A stretch of 64,000 nt of DNA from Polaribacter sp. MED152 (GTDB lineage: Bacteria > Bacteroidota > Bacteroidia > Flavobacteriales > Flavobacteriaceae): the NCBI RefSeq assembly GCF_000152945.2, contig NC_020830.1, forward strand, positions 124,001 through 188,000, given 5' to 3'. The notes under the pieces are model-generated. The model saw only the letters and a program-made list of their open reading frames with translations. It was not told the origin of the DNA and searched no databases. Numbering within the stretch: position 1 is the stretch's first letter; each line of letters begins with the position of its first letter. The translations under genes and the position numbers were made by a program. Shown piece by piece: positions 33,618 to 42,608 of this stretch.

Positions 33618-34556
33618 ATGATTAACAGAAGACATATTCGAGTTAAAGTAATGCAATCTGTATATGCCATGCAACAGTCTCATAATGATGATATGGTAAG
33701 AGAAGAAAAGTTTTTAAAACACAGTATTTTAAAAATTTTCGATTTATATGTTTTAAACATACAGCTGCTTGTAGAAGTACAAAAATTAGCCTCAAAAAAG
33801 ATTGAGTTGTCTAAAAAGAAAATTTTAGCAACTTCAGATGATCTTAAGCCAAACACAAAATTTATTGACAATAAAGTAATTAATTCCATTGCAGAAAGCA
33901 TTAGCATGGAAAGTTATTTGGAAGTGAACAAACTAAACAATTGGTCTTTAGATGACGAGTATGTAAAAATTATTTTTGATGAACTTCAAAAAAGTGATTT
34001 ATATAAGGATTACTTAGAAAATAAAGAAGATTCATTTAAAGTTGATAAAACTTTTGTGCACGATTTTTACAAAGAAATAATAGCACCAAACGAAAAGTTG
34101 GCAGATTATTATGAAGATAAAATGATTTCTTGGGTAGATGATATTCCTTTTGTGAATACTTGGGTTTTAAAAACTTTAAGTAAGCAAAAAGAGTCTAAAA
34201 GTTTTATTTTAGGCAATTTATACAAAGATAAAGACGATGAAGATTTTGTTGCAGATTTGTTTAGAAAAACAATGTTAAAGCACAAAACTTACGAACAAGA
34301 TATTACAGACAAAACTCCTAATTGGGAAACAGATAGAATTGCTGATATTGATATGATCTTAATAAAAATGGCAATTACAGAATTTGTAAATTTTCCATCA
34401 ATACCTGTAAGAGTAACTATTAATGAATACATAGAAATAGCAAAAGATTATTCTACAACCAAGAGTAGTTATTTTATAAACGGAGTTTTAGATAAAATTT
34501 CTAAAGAGTTTACAAAAGATAAAAGAATCGTAAAAATAGGAAGAGGTTTATTATAA
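33618..34556 (+). CDS. nusB: Transcription antitermination factor NusB (long Bacteroidota form)
   Basis: From ATG 33618 (M-I-N-R-R-H-I-R-V-K-V) the protein has 312 residues, about double the E. coli NusB. The N-terminal part carries a helical extension; the C-terminal 130 residues carry the NusB fold with DRIADIDMILIKMAITEF and PVRVTINEYIEIAKDYS. The TTG used by a longer frame at 33579 lies inside the -7 box and is rejected. NusB works with NusE/S10 in rRNA antitermination. It heads the run DUF1573-yajC-ybbR-coaE. Confidence 0.93.
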   Translation: MINRRHIRVKVMQSVYAMQQSHNDDMVREEKFLKHSILKIFDLYVLNIQLLVEVQKLASKKIELSKKKILATSDDLKPNTKFIDNKVINSIAESISMESYLEVNKLNNWSLDDEYVKIIFDELQKSDLYKDYLENKEDSFKVDKTFVHDFYKEIIAPNEKLADYYEDKMISWVDDIPFVNTWVLKTLSKQKESKSFILGNLYKDKDDEDFVADLFRKTMLKHKTYEQDITDKTPNWETDRIADIDMILIKMAITEFVNFPSIPVRVTINEYIEIAKDYSTTKSSYFINGVLDKISKEFTKDKRIVKIGRGLL

Positions 34557-34606
34557 ATTTGTAAACTCCATTTTTTATTCATTATTTTTACAAAAATTAA
34601 TATAAC

Positions 34607-35068
34607 ATGAAAAGATCAACAATTTTAATAGCGTTTTTAGCAACATCAATGGCTTTTATTTCTTGTGGGAATAACAGTAATGCATCATCTAAAATTAATA
34701 AGGATAACTTAGAAAATGCAAAAAACAGAGATGTAGAAATTAAAGACACAGCAGCATCAGTAACTTTTGACGAAACTGAATATGACTTTGGTACTGTAAC
34801 AGAAGGTGAAATTGTAGAAACTGTTTTTAAATTAACAAACTCTGGTAATACAGATTTAGTAATTACAGATGCACAAGTAACTTGTGGTTGTACAGTTCCT
34901 GTTTGGCCTAAAAAACCAATTAAACCAGGAGCAACAGAAGAAATTCAAGTAAGATTTAATACAAATGGTAAAAGTAATAGACAACAAAAGAATATTACTT
35001 TAATTACAAATACTGAATCTGGAAGAGAAATATTAACGCTTAAAGGTATGGTTACCCCAAAAGCATAA
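34607..35068 (+). CDS. DUF1573 lipoprotein
   Basis: A 153-residue lipoprotein (lipobox MAFISC, Cys20) with one DUF1573 immunoglobulin-like domain: YDFGTVTEGEIVETVFKLTNSG, TCGCTVPVWPKKPIKPG and VRFNTNG. Function is unknown, but the gene often sits between nusB and yajC in flavobacteria, as here. The domain suggests an extracytoplasmic binding or scaffold role. Confidence 0.9.
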   Translation: MKRSTILIAFLATSMAFISCGNNSNASSKINKDNLENAKNRDVEIKDTAASVTFDETEYDFGTVTEGEIVETVFKLTNSGNTDLVITDAQVTCGCTVPVWPKKPIKPGATEEIQVRFNTNGKSNRQQKNITLITNTESGREILTLKGMVTPKA

Positions 35069-35080
35069 TTACATTTATAA

Positions 35081-35374
35081 ATGGATTCAGGAAGTTTAGC
35101 AAGTATGTTGCCATTTTTGGCAATGATTTTAGTCTTATATTTTTTTATGATAAGACCACAAATGCAACGTCAAAAGAAAGAAAAAGCATTTCAAGCAGAA
35201 ATTAAAAAAGGAACAAGAGTAATTACTGCTAGTGGTATTCATGGTAAAATTGTAGAAATTAATGCTACAGATAATACTATAACATTAGAAACAGGAGCAG
35301 GTAAAATTAAATTTGAACGTTCTGCAATTTCTATGGAATTAAGTAAAAAATTATTAGCACCAGCTAAAAAATAA
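35081..35374 (+). CDS. yajC: Preprotein translocase subunit YajC
   Basis: The 97-residue protein has one N-terminal membrane helix (residues 8-24, ending FFMIRPQMQRQKKEK) and a small soluble domain (GTRVITASGIHGKIVEIN). It is an accessory part of the SecDF-YajC complex. Length and motif are standard. It starts 12 bases after the DUF1573 gene. Confidence 0.95.
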   Translation: MDSGSLASMLPFLAMILVLYFFMIRPQMQRQKKEKAFQAEIKKGTRVITASGIHGKIVEINATDNTITLETGAGKIKFERSAISMELSKKLLAPAKK

Positions 35375-35395
35375 AACTTACTTAGAAAATATTGA

Positions 35396-35433
35396 AGTGA
35401 GCTTTTTCTTTTAAGAGAAAGCTCACTTTTTTG
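35396..35433 (+). terminator. Terminator after yajC
   Basis: AGTGAGCTTTTTCT pairs with AGAGAAAGCTCACT (one mismatch) and is followed by TTTTTTG. It may separate the nusB-yajC transcript from ybbR-coaE or act as a partial stop, since ybbR follows on the same strand after 40 bases. Confidence 0.75.
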
Positions 35434-35474
35434 TTAGCAGGCTTTTTGTTAGATTGCAGTAAAATAAAAGAGTA

Positions 35475-36413
35475 TTGAAAACTTCTAAAAAAATACCTAA
35501 AACATTTTTCGTTTTTGTTGTAATATCATTCTTTATTTGGTTGTTAATAACCTTTTCTAAAGAATATGTTACAGAGGTTACTTTACCAGTACAATATTCA
35601 AATATTCCTCAGAATAAATTGCTTCAAAAAGCACCTATAAAAGAGCTAAATTTATCTATAAAAGCAACAGGATTTAAAATTGCAATAACAGAATTACGCA
35701 AGAAAATAATTACTATAGATGCTTCGAAATTGCAACAAAAGAAAGCAAATCAATATTACATTCTAACCAGAAATCAATTTTTAAATATTCAAAAGCAGCT
35801 AATGAATGGCGTTGATTTGCAAGAAATTGAGAAAGATACCATCAATTTAAATATAGATGAATTAGCTTCTAAATACGTTGCTCTTAAGCCAAATTTAGAG
35901 CTAGAGTATCATATTGGTTATGATTTGTTGAATGAAGTTTCAATTCAGCCAGATTCAATTCTAATTTCTGGTCCTTCTTCTCAAATAGAAAGTATAAGTC
36001 AGTTAGAATTAGAGAACTTAACCTTAACTGATATTAAATCAGATTTTAGCCATGAGTTGTCAATACTTCAACCAAAAGATTTAGAAAACATAAAACTAAC
36101 TACTTCAACTGTCACAATTAATGGTAGTGTAGATAAGTTTACAGAGGGTACTATAAATGTACCTTTCACCATCAATAATTTACCAGATAATGTGAATGTG
36201 ACAATATTAAATGAAGAAATACAAATAGTATTTGTTGTGGCATTGTCTAATTTTAATGAAGTATCTAAATCTTCATTTAAGGTTGAGTGCGATTATGAAA
36301 TGTCTGCCAATAACGATTTAAGTTATTTGATACCTAAGATTACACTTAAACCAAGTTTTGTAAGAAGTGTAAAACTTTATCCTTCTAAAATTGATTTCCT
36401 AATTCAGAAATAG
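35475..36413 (+). CDS. YbbR-like (CdaR-type) membrane-anchored protein
   Basis: The 312-residue protein starts with TTG at 35475, has one N-terminal membrane helix (residues 10-25) and extracytoplasmic YbbR-type beta repeats, for example VTLPVQYSNIP, and TVTINGSVDKF. In Firmicutes YbbR/CdaR regulates the diadenylate cyclase CdaA; whether that holds in Bacteroidota is not shown, and no cyclase gene is nearby. It stands one base before coaE, so both are cotranslated. Confidence 0.8.
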   Translation: MKTSKKIPKTFFVFVVISFFIWLLITFSKEYVTEVTLPVQYSNIPQNKLLQKAPIKELNLSIKATGFKIAITELRKKIITIDASKLQQKKANQYYILTRNQFLNIQKQLMNGVDLQEIEKDTINLNIDELASKYVALKPNLELEYHIGYDLLNEVSIQPDSILISGPSSQIESISQLELENLTLTDIKSDFSHELSILQPKDLENIKLTTSTVTINGSVDKFTEGTINVPFTINNLPDNVNVTILNEEIQIVFVVALSNFNEVSKSSFKVECDYEMSANNDLSYLIPKITLKPSFVRSVKLYPSKIDFLIQK

Positions 36414-36414
36414 C

Positions 36415-37005
36415 ATGAAAATAGTTGGTTTAACAGGGGGAATTGGAAGTGGTAAAACTACTGTTGCAAATTTATTTGCTGAATTCAACAATGTTGCAGT
36501 TTATATAGCTGATGTTGAAGCTAAGAAATTAATGAACAGCTCTGCAGTTATTAAAGAAAAAGTAGAACTTGAATTTGGTAAAGAATCTTATAAAAACAAT
36601 GAGTTAGACAGAAATTATATTTCAAATATTGTATTTAAAGATAAATCGAAACTTCAAATCTTAAATAAAATTGTGCATCCAGAGGTAAGGAAGCATTTTC
36701 AAGATTTTATTAAAAAACAAACAAATAAAGCATTCATAATTTATGAAGCTGCTATTTTATTTGAAAGCAAAAGTAATTTATTGTGCGATTTTATAATTAC
36801 GGTTTACGTAGACTTAGAAACTAAAATTGAGCGAGTTATTTCTAGAGATAATACCACTAAAAAAGAGGTGTTCAATCGTATGAAAAATCAGTTAAAAGAT
36901 ACTCCAAAATTACTACAATCTAACTACGTGATTTTCAATAAAAACATTCCAGAGACGAAACTTCAAGTCGAAAAAATCCACAAAATTTTAACAGAAAAAG
37001 CGTAA
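36415..37005 (+). CDS. coaE: Dephospho-CoA kinase
   Basis: A 196-residue kinase for the last step of coenzyme A synthesis. P-loop GLTGGIGSGKTT at residues 5-16, the VYIADVEAKKL substrate block, HPEVRKHF and the lid region RVISRDNTT are all visible. Length is typical. Confidence 0.95.
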   Translation: MKIVGLTGGIGSGKTTVANLFAEFNNVAVYIADVEAKKLMNSSAVIKEKVELEFGKESYKNNELDRNYISNIVFKDKSKLQILNKIVHPEVRKHFQDFIKKQTNKAFIIYEAAILFESKSNLLCDFIITVYVDLETKIERVISRDNTTKKEVFNRMKNQLKDTPKLLQSNYVIFNKNIPETKLQVEKIHKILTEKA

Positions 37006-37105
37006 TAGGTTTTATTATTATCAGTGATTTTGTTAAATTGTTCTTAAAATTGAACTAAATCTGTTAATCAACGTTAAAATCGAGATTTTCAATTTTTTAA
37101 AAACT

Positions 37106-37113
37106 TAACTTTG
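37106..37113 (+). promoter_or_regulatory. -7 box directly before the sensor kinase ATG
   Basis: TAACTTTG fits TAnnTTTG exactly and ends four bases before the ATG at 37118, predicting a leaderless kinase mRNA. No good TTG is found 17-20 bases upstream. Confidence 0.45.
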
Positions 37114-37117
37114 ATTT

Positions 37118-38686
37118 ATGGGCAAAAAAATGTTTGTTCTTATCGTAATTTTAATGAGCATTTCCTTGATAGGAATTATTGCTGTGCAACTCTATTGGAT
37201 AGACAATGCTGTAAAGAGTAAAAAGCAACAATTTAGCAACGATGTTAAGATTTCTTTAATTAGAGTTGCTGAGCGAATTAATGAAAAAGAGCAAGATTTA
37301 ATTGACAGAAAAATAGAGGGTATGATTGAAAATATTGGTTTGGCAAATGCAGCGCAAATCAAGAATTACTTCTTTCAAGAAATAGATACTACCTCAAAAC
37401 AAACCTTTTCTTTAGGAGCTACTTATTTAGAAGAAAATTTTAAGCTTCCAGTAGAAGAGTTTTTAGATAATGATAGTATTATTTTAAAGCGTATTTCTGG
37501 TAAAAAGGATTTTTTCCAAACAAAAACTTTTTCGGGTATAGATAGCAAATCAACATCAGAAGGTATAAGAACTTCGTTTACCAAACGTTATACAAACTTA
37601 GAAAAAGAGTACAATTACGAAACCTTTAGAAGTTTATTTGAGAAAAAACCAATTAACCAGAGAGTAAGTAATAGAGAATTAAATGCAACTATAAAAGACG
37701 AATTAAATAAGAAAAATATTTTCTTAGATTTTAAATATGGTGTTTATGGTGTAGATGGTTTGGCAACAAAGTTAAAGTCTGGTTATTATACAATTGATAA
37801 GAAAGATAGTTACAGACATCCTTTGTTTTTTGATTCAGACAATCTGCCAATTCACTATTTATACGTAACATTTCCTACAGAAGACAAACATATTCTTTCA
37901 GGAATTTCAGGTATTTTATTGTTATCTCTGTTTTTTATTTTTATTATCATAATAGCTTTTTCAAGTTCATTATACCAATTAATAAAGCAAAAGAAAATTT
38001 CAGAAATTAAAACGGATTTCATTAATAATATGACTCATGAGTTTAAGACGCCAATTGCAACAATTAACTTGGCAATAGACTCTATTAAAAATCCAAAAAT
38101 AATAGCAGATCAAGAAAAAGTAATTCGTTATGTAAATATGATTCGTGACGAAAATAAACGAATGCATACACAAGTAGAAAATGTGTTACGAATTTCTAGA
38201 TTAGAAAAGAATCAATTGGAGATTAGTAAGGAAACTGTAGATATTCACGACATAATAGAAGAGGCTATTAGTCATGTTCATTTGCTAATCAATGATAGAG
38301 GAGGAAGTGTAGAAACACATTTTGAAGCTTTAACTCCAGAGATTATTGGTAATGAGTTTCATTTAACTAATGTGGTTGTAAACATGTTAGAAAATGCAAT
38401 AAAATATACAGAAGGTGCACCAAAAATTGATGTTTATACAGAAAGCACCAATAAGTTTTTCATCTTTAAAATAAAAGATGAAGGAATAGGAATGACAAAG
38501 AGTGTTCAAAAGAATGTTTTTGATAAATTTTATAGAGAGCAAAAAGGTAACATACATGATGTAAAAGGTCATGGATTAGGCCTGGCTTATGTAAAAGAAA
38601 TTGTTGATAAACATCATGGAACAGTTTTTGTAGAAAGTGAAAAAGGAAAAGGAAGCATATTTACAGTAAAATTACCTTTAATTTAA
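37118..38686 (+). CDS. Sensor histidine kinase (RprX-like)
   Basis: The 522-residue kinase has a membrane helix at about residues 5-25, a large extracytoplasmic sensor (about 30-258), a second helix (262-286), HisKA with FINNMTHEFKTPIAT (His307) and a HATPase_c domain with N-box VVNMLENAIKYT, DEGIGM and GHGLGLAYV. No HAMP domain is evident between helix 2 and HisKA. It forms a two-component system with the OmpR-type regulator ten bases downstream, similar to the RprX/RprY pair of Bacteroides. The stimulus is unknown. Confidence 0.92.
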   Translation: MGKKMFVLIVILMSISLIGIIAVQLYWIDNAVKSKKQQFSNDVKISLIRVAERINEKEQDLIDRKIEGMIENIGLANAAQIKNYFFQEIDTTSKQTFSLGATYLEENFKLPVEEFLDNDSIILKRISGKKDFFQTKTFSGIDSKSTSEGIRTSFTKRYTNLEKEYNYETFRSLFEKKPINQRVSNRELNATIKDELNKKNIFLDFKYGVYGVDGLATKLKSGYYTIDKKDSYRHPLFFDSDNLPIHYLYVTFPTEDKHILSGISGILLLSLFFIFIIIIAFSSSLYQLIKQKKISEIKTDFINNMTHEFKTPIATINLAIDSIKNPKIIADQEKVIRYVNMIRDENKRMHTQVENVLRISRLEKNQLEISKETVDIHDIIEEAISHVHLLINDRGGSVETHFEALTPEIIGNEFHLTNVVVNMLENAIKYTEGAPKIDVYTESTNKFFIFKIKDEGIGMTKSVQKNVFDKFYREQKGNIHDVKGHGLGLAYVKEIVDKHHGTVFVESEKGKGSIFTVKLPLI

Positions 38687-38696
38687 AAGTTTAAAA

Positions 38697-39398
38697 ATGG
38701 GAAGTAAAAAGATTTTGTTAGTAGAAGACGATCCAAATTTTGGAACGGTTTTAAAAGACTATTTAGCGTTAAACGATTATAACGTTACACATGCCAAAGA
38801 TGGTATAGAAGGCTTAATCATGTTTAAAAACAGTGATTATGATTTATGTATTTTAGATGTAATGATGCCAAGAAAAGATGGTTTTTCTTTAGCCCAAGAC
38901 ATTAGATCTACAAATAAAGAAGTGCCAATTATATTTTTAACCGCTAAAACATTAAAAGAAGATGTTTTAAAAGGTTACTCGGTTGGTGCAGATGATTATT
39001 TAAATAAACCATTTGATTCTGAGGTTTTATTGCACAAGATTAAAGCAATTTTACAAAGAAAAGAATCAGATAAATCTACAGAATCAGAACAATTTGAATT
39101 TAATATTGGTTCATTCTTTTTCAATTCTAAATTAAGACATTTATCTGTTGGTGAAGATGGTGAACCTAGTAAATTATCGCCAAAAGAAAGTAAATTATTA
39201 CGAATGTTGGCAATTCACAAAAACGATTTAATGCCAAGAGAATTGGCTTTAACTAAGATTTGGAGAGATGATAACTACTTCACTTCTAGAAGTATGGATG
39301 TTTATATCGCCAAACTTCGTAAATATTTAAAAGAAGACGATCAGGTTGAAATTTTAAATATTCATGGAGAAGGATTTAGATTAGTAGATAAATCTTAA
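38697..39398 (+). CDS. OmpR/PhoB-type response regulator (RprY-like)
   Basis: A 233-residue regulator: receiver domain (residues 5-118) with acidic pair EDD, phospho-acceptor Asp54 in CILDVMMPRKDG, Thr in IFLTAK and Lys in NKPF; then a winged-helix domain (about 135-230) with SPKESKLLRMLAIHKND and SMDVYIAKLRKYL. It follows its kinase and is closed by a terminator at 39424. Confidence 0.93.
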   Translation: MGSKKILLVEDDPNFGTVLKDYLALNDYNVTHAKDGIEGLIMFKNSDYDLCILDVMMPRKDGFSLAQDIRSTNKEVPIIFLTAKTLKEDVLKGYSVGADDYLNKPFDSEVLLHKIKAILQRKESDKSTESEQFEFNIGSFFFNSKLRHLSVGEDGEPSKLSPKESKLLRMLAIHKNDLMPRELALTKIWRDDNYFTSRSMDVYIAKLRKYLKEDDQVEILNIHGEGFRLVDKS

Positions 39399-39423
39399 AA
39401 CGATTACCTTCCCTTAAATATAT

Positions 39424-39456
39424 AACTCAACTTATTTTTTAAGTTGAGTTTTTTTG
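39424..39456 (+). terminator. Terminator after the two-component system
   Basis: AACTCAACTT (39424-39433) pairs with AAGTTGAGTT (39441-39450), followed by TTTTTTG. It lies between the response regulator and the Sua5-type gene. Confidence 0.85.
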
Positions 39457-39468
39457 TATTTTTATACT

Positions 39469-40089
39469 ATGGCTGATTTTATTCGAATTTATAACGAAAA
39501 CCCTAATCCTAAAGAAATTCAAAAAGCGGTTAAGGTTTTAAAAAACGGAGGTTTAATAATCTATCCAACAGACACTGTTTATGGTTTGGGGTGTGATATT
39601 ACAAATACAAAAGCCTTAGAAAAAATAGCTTTGATTAAAGGTATAAAGTTAGATAAGGCAAATTTTTCTTTTGTTTGTAATGATTTAAGTCACCTTTCAG
39701 ATTACGTTAAACAATTAGATTCGCCAACCTTTAAATTGCTCAAAAGAGCTTTACCTGGGCCTTATACCTTCATTTTACCAGGAAGTAATAATTTGCCAAA
39801 AGTCTTTAAGAAAAGAAAAACAGTTGGTATCCGAATTCCTGATAACAATATTGCTAGAACATTAGTTGAGGCATTAGGTAACCCAATTGTATCTTCATCT
39901 ATTAGAGATGATGATGATATTTTAGAGTATACTACAGATCCAGAATTGATTTACGAAAAATGGAATAATTTGGTAGATTTAGTAATTGATGGTGGTTATG
40001 GAGATAATCAAGCATCAACAATTATTGATTTAACAGATAATGTACCAGAAGTAATTAGAGAAGGTAAAGGGAGTTTAGATGTACTTTAA
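39469..40089 (+). CDS. L-threonylcarbamoyladenylate synthase (Sua5/YciO/YrdC family)
   Basis: From ATG 39469 the protein has 206 residues. The YrdC domain shows GGLIIYPTDTVYGLGCD, SFVCNDLSHLS, RALPGPYTFILPG and VGIRIPDN. It fits the family that makes threonylcarbamoyl-AMP for tRNA t6A37, though YciO-type paralogues with unsettled roles look alike; the KGIKLDKANFSF segment and DDDDILEYTTDP are closer to YciO. It converges on the glycosyltransferase gene with only two bases between the stops and no terminator. Confidence 0.85.
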   Translation: MADFIRIYNENPNPKEIQKAVKVLKNGGLIIYPTDTVYGLGCDITNTKALEKIALIKGIKLDKANFSFVCNDLSHLSDYVKQLDSPTFKLLKRALPGPYTFILPGSNNLPKVFKKRKTVGIRIPDNNIARTLVEALGNPIVSSSIRDDDDILEYTTDPELIYEKWNNLVDLVIDGGYGDNQASTIIDLTDNVPEVIREGKGSLDVL

Positions 40090-40091
40090 TC

Positions 40092-41090
40092 TTATTTTAA
40101 TTGATTAAATTTTTTTCTGCCTAACACAAAGTATTGCCAAACAATGCTTGTATGCAAATTGTAATCTTGTGTTTTACTTAGTTGTTTTCTCTTACCTAAA
40201 AATTTTATGAAATTTCTATAAAAGCTAAGGTGTGCTTTTAAAATGGCTAAAGTATGCACTGGCTTTAATTCAATTATAAATTTTATACCTGCAATTCCAT
40301 CTAATACTAACCTTGAAAATATAACAAACAGAAACCATTTTTTAGGGACATTTTTTACCACATTCAGCAAGCTATTTCTAAAATTTAAAAATGTTTTTCT
40401 AGGATTAGTCTCTTGTAATGTTGCACCTCCAACATGATAAACAGTAGAAGTACCTATGTATTTTATGGTAAAACCTAAGTTTTGAGTTCTCCAACACAAA
40501 TCAATTTCTTCTTGATGTGCAAAATAATCTTCATCAAAACCTTTTAGTTGATGAAAAACTTCAGACTTAATAAAAAAACAAGCACCAGAAGCCCAAAAAA
40601 TATCTGCAATATCATCAAATTGATTTTGGTCTGTTTCTAAATGATTAAAAACACGCCCTCTGCAATAAGGATATCCAAATAAATCTATAAAACCACCTGC
40701 AGCTCCTGCATATTCAAATTTTGTTTTATTCTTAAAATCTAAAATTTTCGGTTGAACAATGGCTGTGTTTTTGTTTTTTTGAAACTCATTAGTGATTGGT
40801 TTTAGCCAATCTTGAGTAACTTCAATATCAGAATTTACCAAGCCATAAATATCAGCATCAACAGAAAGTAGGGCATCATTATAACCTTTGGCATAACCAC
40901 CATTTACTTTGTTTTCAATAATTTTTACGGTAGGATAAAATTGTTTAATAAATGAAATAGAATCGTCTGTAGATGCATTATCTGCAACATAAACTTCTGC
41001 TTCTGGTAAGCTGAAATTTACAACTGAGGGTAAAAACTCTTCTAAAAGTTGTTTACCATTCCAATTTAATATAACAATCGCTGTTTTCAA
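40092..41090 (-). CDS. Family 2 glycosyltransferase
   Basis: The 332-residue enzyme begins with TTG at 41090 (M-K-T-A-I-V-I-L-N-W-N-G). GT2 marks are VILNWNG, VADNASTDDS, NGGYAKGYN, VNSDIEV (DxD-like) and FFIKSEVFHQLKGFDEDYFAHQEE across residues 175-198, with the catalytic-type EIDLCWR. The C-terminal 80 residues are hydrophobic and amphipathic, suggesting membrane contact. Rhamnosyltransferase-like relatives build surface polysaccharides; no other sugar genes are nearby, so the acceptor is unknown. Confidence 0.9.
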   Translation of the reverse strand: MKTAIVILNWNGKQLLEEFLPSVVNFSLPEAEVYVADNASTDDSISFIKQFYPTVKIIENKVNGGYAKGYNDALLSVDADIYGLVNSDIEVTQDWLKPITNEFQKNKNTAIVQPKILDFKNKTKFEYAGAAGGFIDLFGYPYCRGRVFNHLETDQNQFDDIADIFWASGACFFIKSEVFHQLKGFDEDYFAHQEEIDLCWRTQNLGFTIKYIGTSTVYHVGGATLQETNPRKTFLNFRNSLLNVVKNVPKKWFLFVIFSRLVLDGIAGIKFIIELKPVHTLAILKAHLSFYRNFIKFLGKRKQLSKTQDYNLHTSIVWQYFVLGRKKFNQLK

Positions 41091-41136
41091 GGTTGCGAAT
41101 TTACATTATATAACTGAGTTTTTTAATAAAGTTTTC

Positions 41137-41580
41137 TTAATTGTAATCAGGAATGTCTTTTAAAAAAACATAATTTTCATTCTCAAAATCCATTTTGCAA
41201 TAAAAATGATGTAAACCATTGGTAACAATTAAGAAGTTTGCTTTAAGCTTTAAGTTGTAACGCGCAATTTGATCAAAAGTATCTTGTGTAATTTTAATCG
41301 ATGGTGCTTTGCATTCTACTATAATATCAGGATTTCCTAAATTATCGAAAATTAAGATATCTGTTCTTTTTCTGCGGTTATTTATTACCAACTGCTTTTC
41401 TAAAGCTATTAAACTTACTGGATATTGTTTTTCTTGAATTAAATACTGCACATAGTGCTGACGAACCCATTCTTCTGGAGTTAACACAAAGTGTTTTTTT
41501 CTCAAATTATCGAAAATAAGCACCTTATTTTCGCTATTTTTGAGCTTAAAATTATACTTAGGCAGATTGAGTTTTTGCAT
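41137..41580 (-). CDS. Stand-alone HsdR N-terminal-like (PD-(D/E)xK) protein
   Basis: From ATG 41580 the product has 147 residues. It resembles the N-terminal domain of type I restriction HsdR subunits: LTPEEWVRQHYVQYL, NRRKRTDILIFD with the acidic residue, and PDIIVECKAPSI with the ExK pair, that is a PD-(D/E)xK nuclease core. No helicase part and no HsdM/HsdS genes exist here, so it is not a restriction system. The gene is divergent from holA with only 17 bases between start codons, an arrangement I recall from other flavobacteria. A DNA repair or replication role is inferred. Confidence 0.85.
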   Translation of the reverse strand: MQKLNLPKYNFKLKNSENKVLIFDNLRKKHFVLTPEEWVRQHYVQYLIQEKQYPVSLIALEKQLVINNRRKRTDILIFDNLGNPDIIVECKAPSIKITQDTFDQIARYNLKLKANFLIVTNGLHHFYCKMDFENENYVFLKDIPDYN

Positions 41581-41584
41581 CAAT

Positions 41585-41592
41585 CAAAAGTA
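41585..41592 (-). promoter_or_regulatory. -7 box directly before the HsdR_N-like gene
   Basis: Minus-strand TACTTTTG is an exact TAnnTTTG box ending four bases before the ATG at 41580; the holA ATG begins only six bases beyond it. A TTC lies where a -33 TTG would be. A leaderless mRNA is predicted, with the promoter reaching into holA codons. Confidence 0.45.
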
Positions 41593-41597
41593 AGAAA

Positions 41598-42599
41598 ATG
41601 AACGAAATTAGAACGATTGTTTCAGATATTAAAAAAGGTGATATAAAGCCCATTTATTTTTTAATGGGTGAAGAACCTTATTATATAGATAAAATTTCTG
41701 ATTTTATTGAAGAGAATGTTTTAGATGAATCTGAAAAAGGTTTTAATCTGCAGGTAATGTATGGTAGAGATGCAACAATTGAGGATATTGTTTCGTCTGC
41801 AAAACGCTATCCAATGATGGCTGAAAGGCAAGTGCTAATTGTTAAAGAAGCACAAGATTTAAGCAGGTCTATTGAAAAATTGGTTGCTTATGCAAGCAAT
41901 CCTCAGCCAACTACAGTTTTGGTTATTAATTACAAATACAAAAAGTTAGACAAGCGTAAAAAATTACACAAAGCCATTGCTAAAACTGGCTTGGTTTACG
42001 AAAGTAAAAAGCTATATGATAATAAAGTAGCAGATTGGATACGTAGAGTTTTAAGTGGAAAAAAATATCAGATAGAGCCAAAAGCAGCTCAAATGCTTGT
42101 AGAATTTTTAGGTACAGATTTAAGCAAAATTGCTAATGAATTAGATAAGTTAACTTTAATCTTGCCTCAAGAAACTATTATAAATGATACACATATCGAA
42201 GAAAATATTGGGATCTCTAAAGACTTTAATAATTTTGAGTTATTAAAAGCTATTGGAGATAAAAATGTAGTAAAAGCAAATAGAATTATCAATTACTTTG
42301 TAGAGAACCCTAAGAATAATCCTACAATAATGACCATTTCTTTACTAAATAATTTTTTTACCAAATTATTGCTATTTCATGGTTTACAAAACAAATCTAA
42401 AGATGCTGTTTCTAAAGCGCTTGGAGTCAATATTTATTTTGTAGAAGATTATTTTTCGGCTTCAAGAAATTATCCAATGCGAAAAGTAGCGCAAGTTATA
42501 ACTATGTTAAGAGATGCAGATGTAAAAAGCAAAGGAGTAGGAGCAAATTTAACGCAAGGTGATATTTTAAAAGAATTGATATTTAAAATTTTACACTAA
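41598..42599 (+). CDS. holA: DNA polymerase III subunit delta
   Basis: The 333-residue protein has the delta-subunit features IYFLMGEEPYYIDKI near the N-terminus, RQVLIVKEAQDL, LSKIANELDKLTL and a C-terminal helical domain with KSKGVGANLTQGDILKELI. Delta opens the beta clamp within the clamp loader. Its start lies 17 bases from the divergent HsdR_N-like gene. Confidence 0.93.
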   Translation: MNEIRTIVSDIKKGDIKPIYFLMGEEPYYIDKISDFIEENVLDESEKGFNLQVMYGRDATIEDIVSSAKRYPMMAERQVLIVKEAQDLSRSIEKLVAYASNPQPTTVLVINYKYKKLDKRKKLHKAIAKTGLVYESKKLYDNKVADWIRRVLSGKKYQIEPKAAQMLVEFLGTDLSKIANELDKLTLILPQETIINDTHIEENIGISKDFNNFELLKAIGDKNVVKANRIINYFVENPKNNPTIMTISLLNNFFTKLLLFHGLQNKSKDAVSKALGVNIYFVEDYFSASRNYPMRKVAQVITMLRDADVKSKGVGANLTQGDILKELIFKILH

Positions 42600-42608
42600 A
42601 TTTAGATT

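Noticed and set aside
41137-41580. Type I restriction-modification system
   Set aside because: Only the N-terminal nuclease-like domain is present; there is no helicase part, methylase or specificity subunit.
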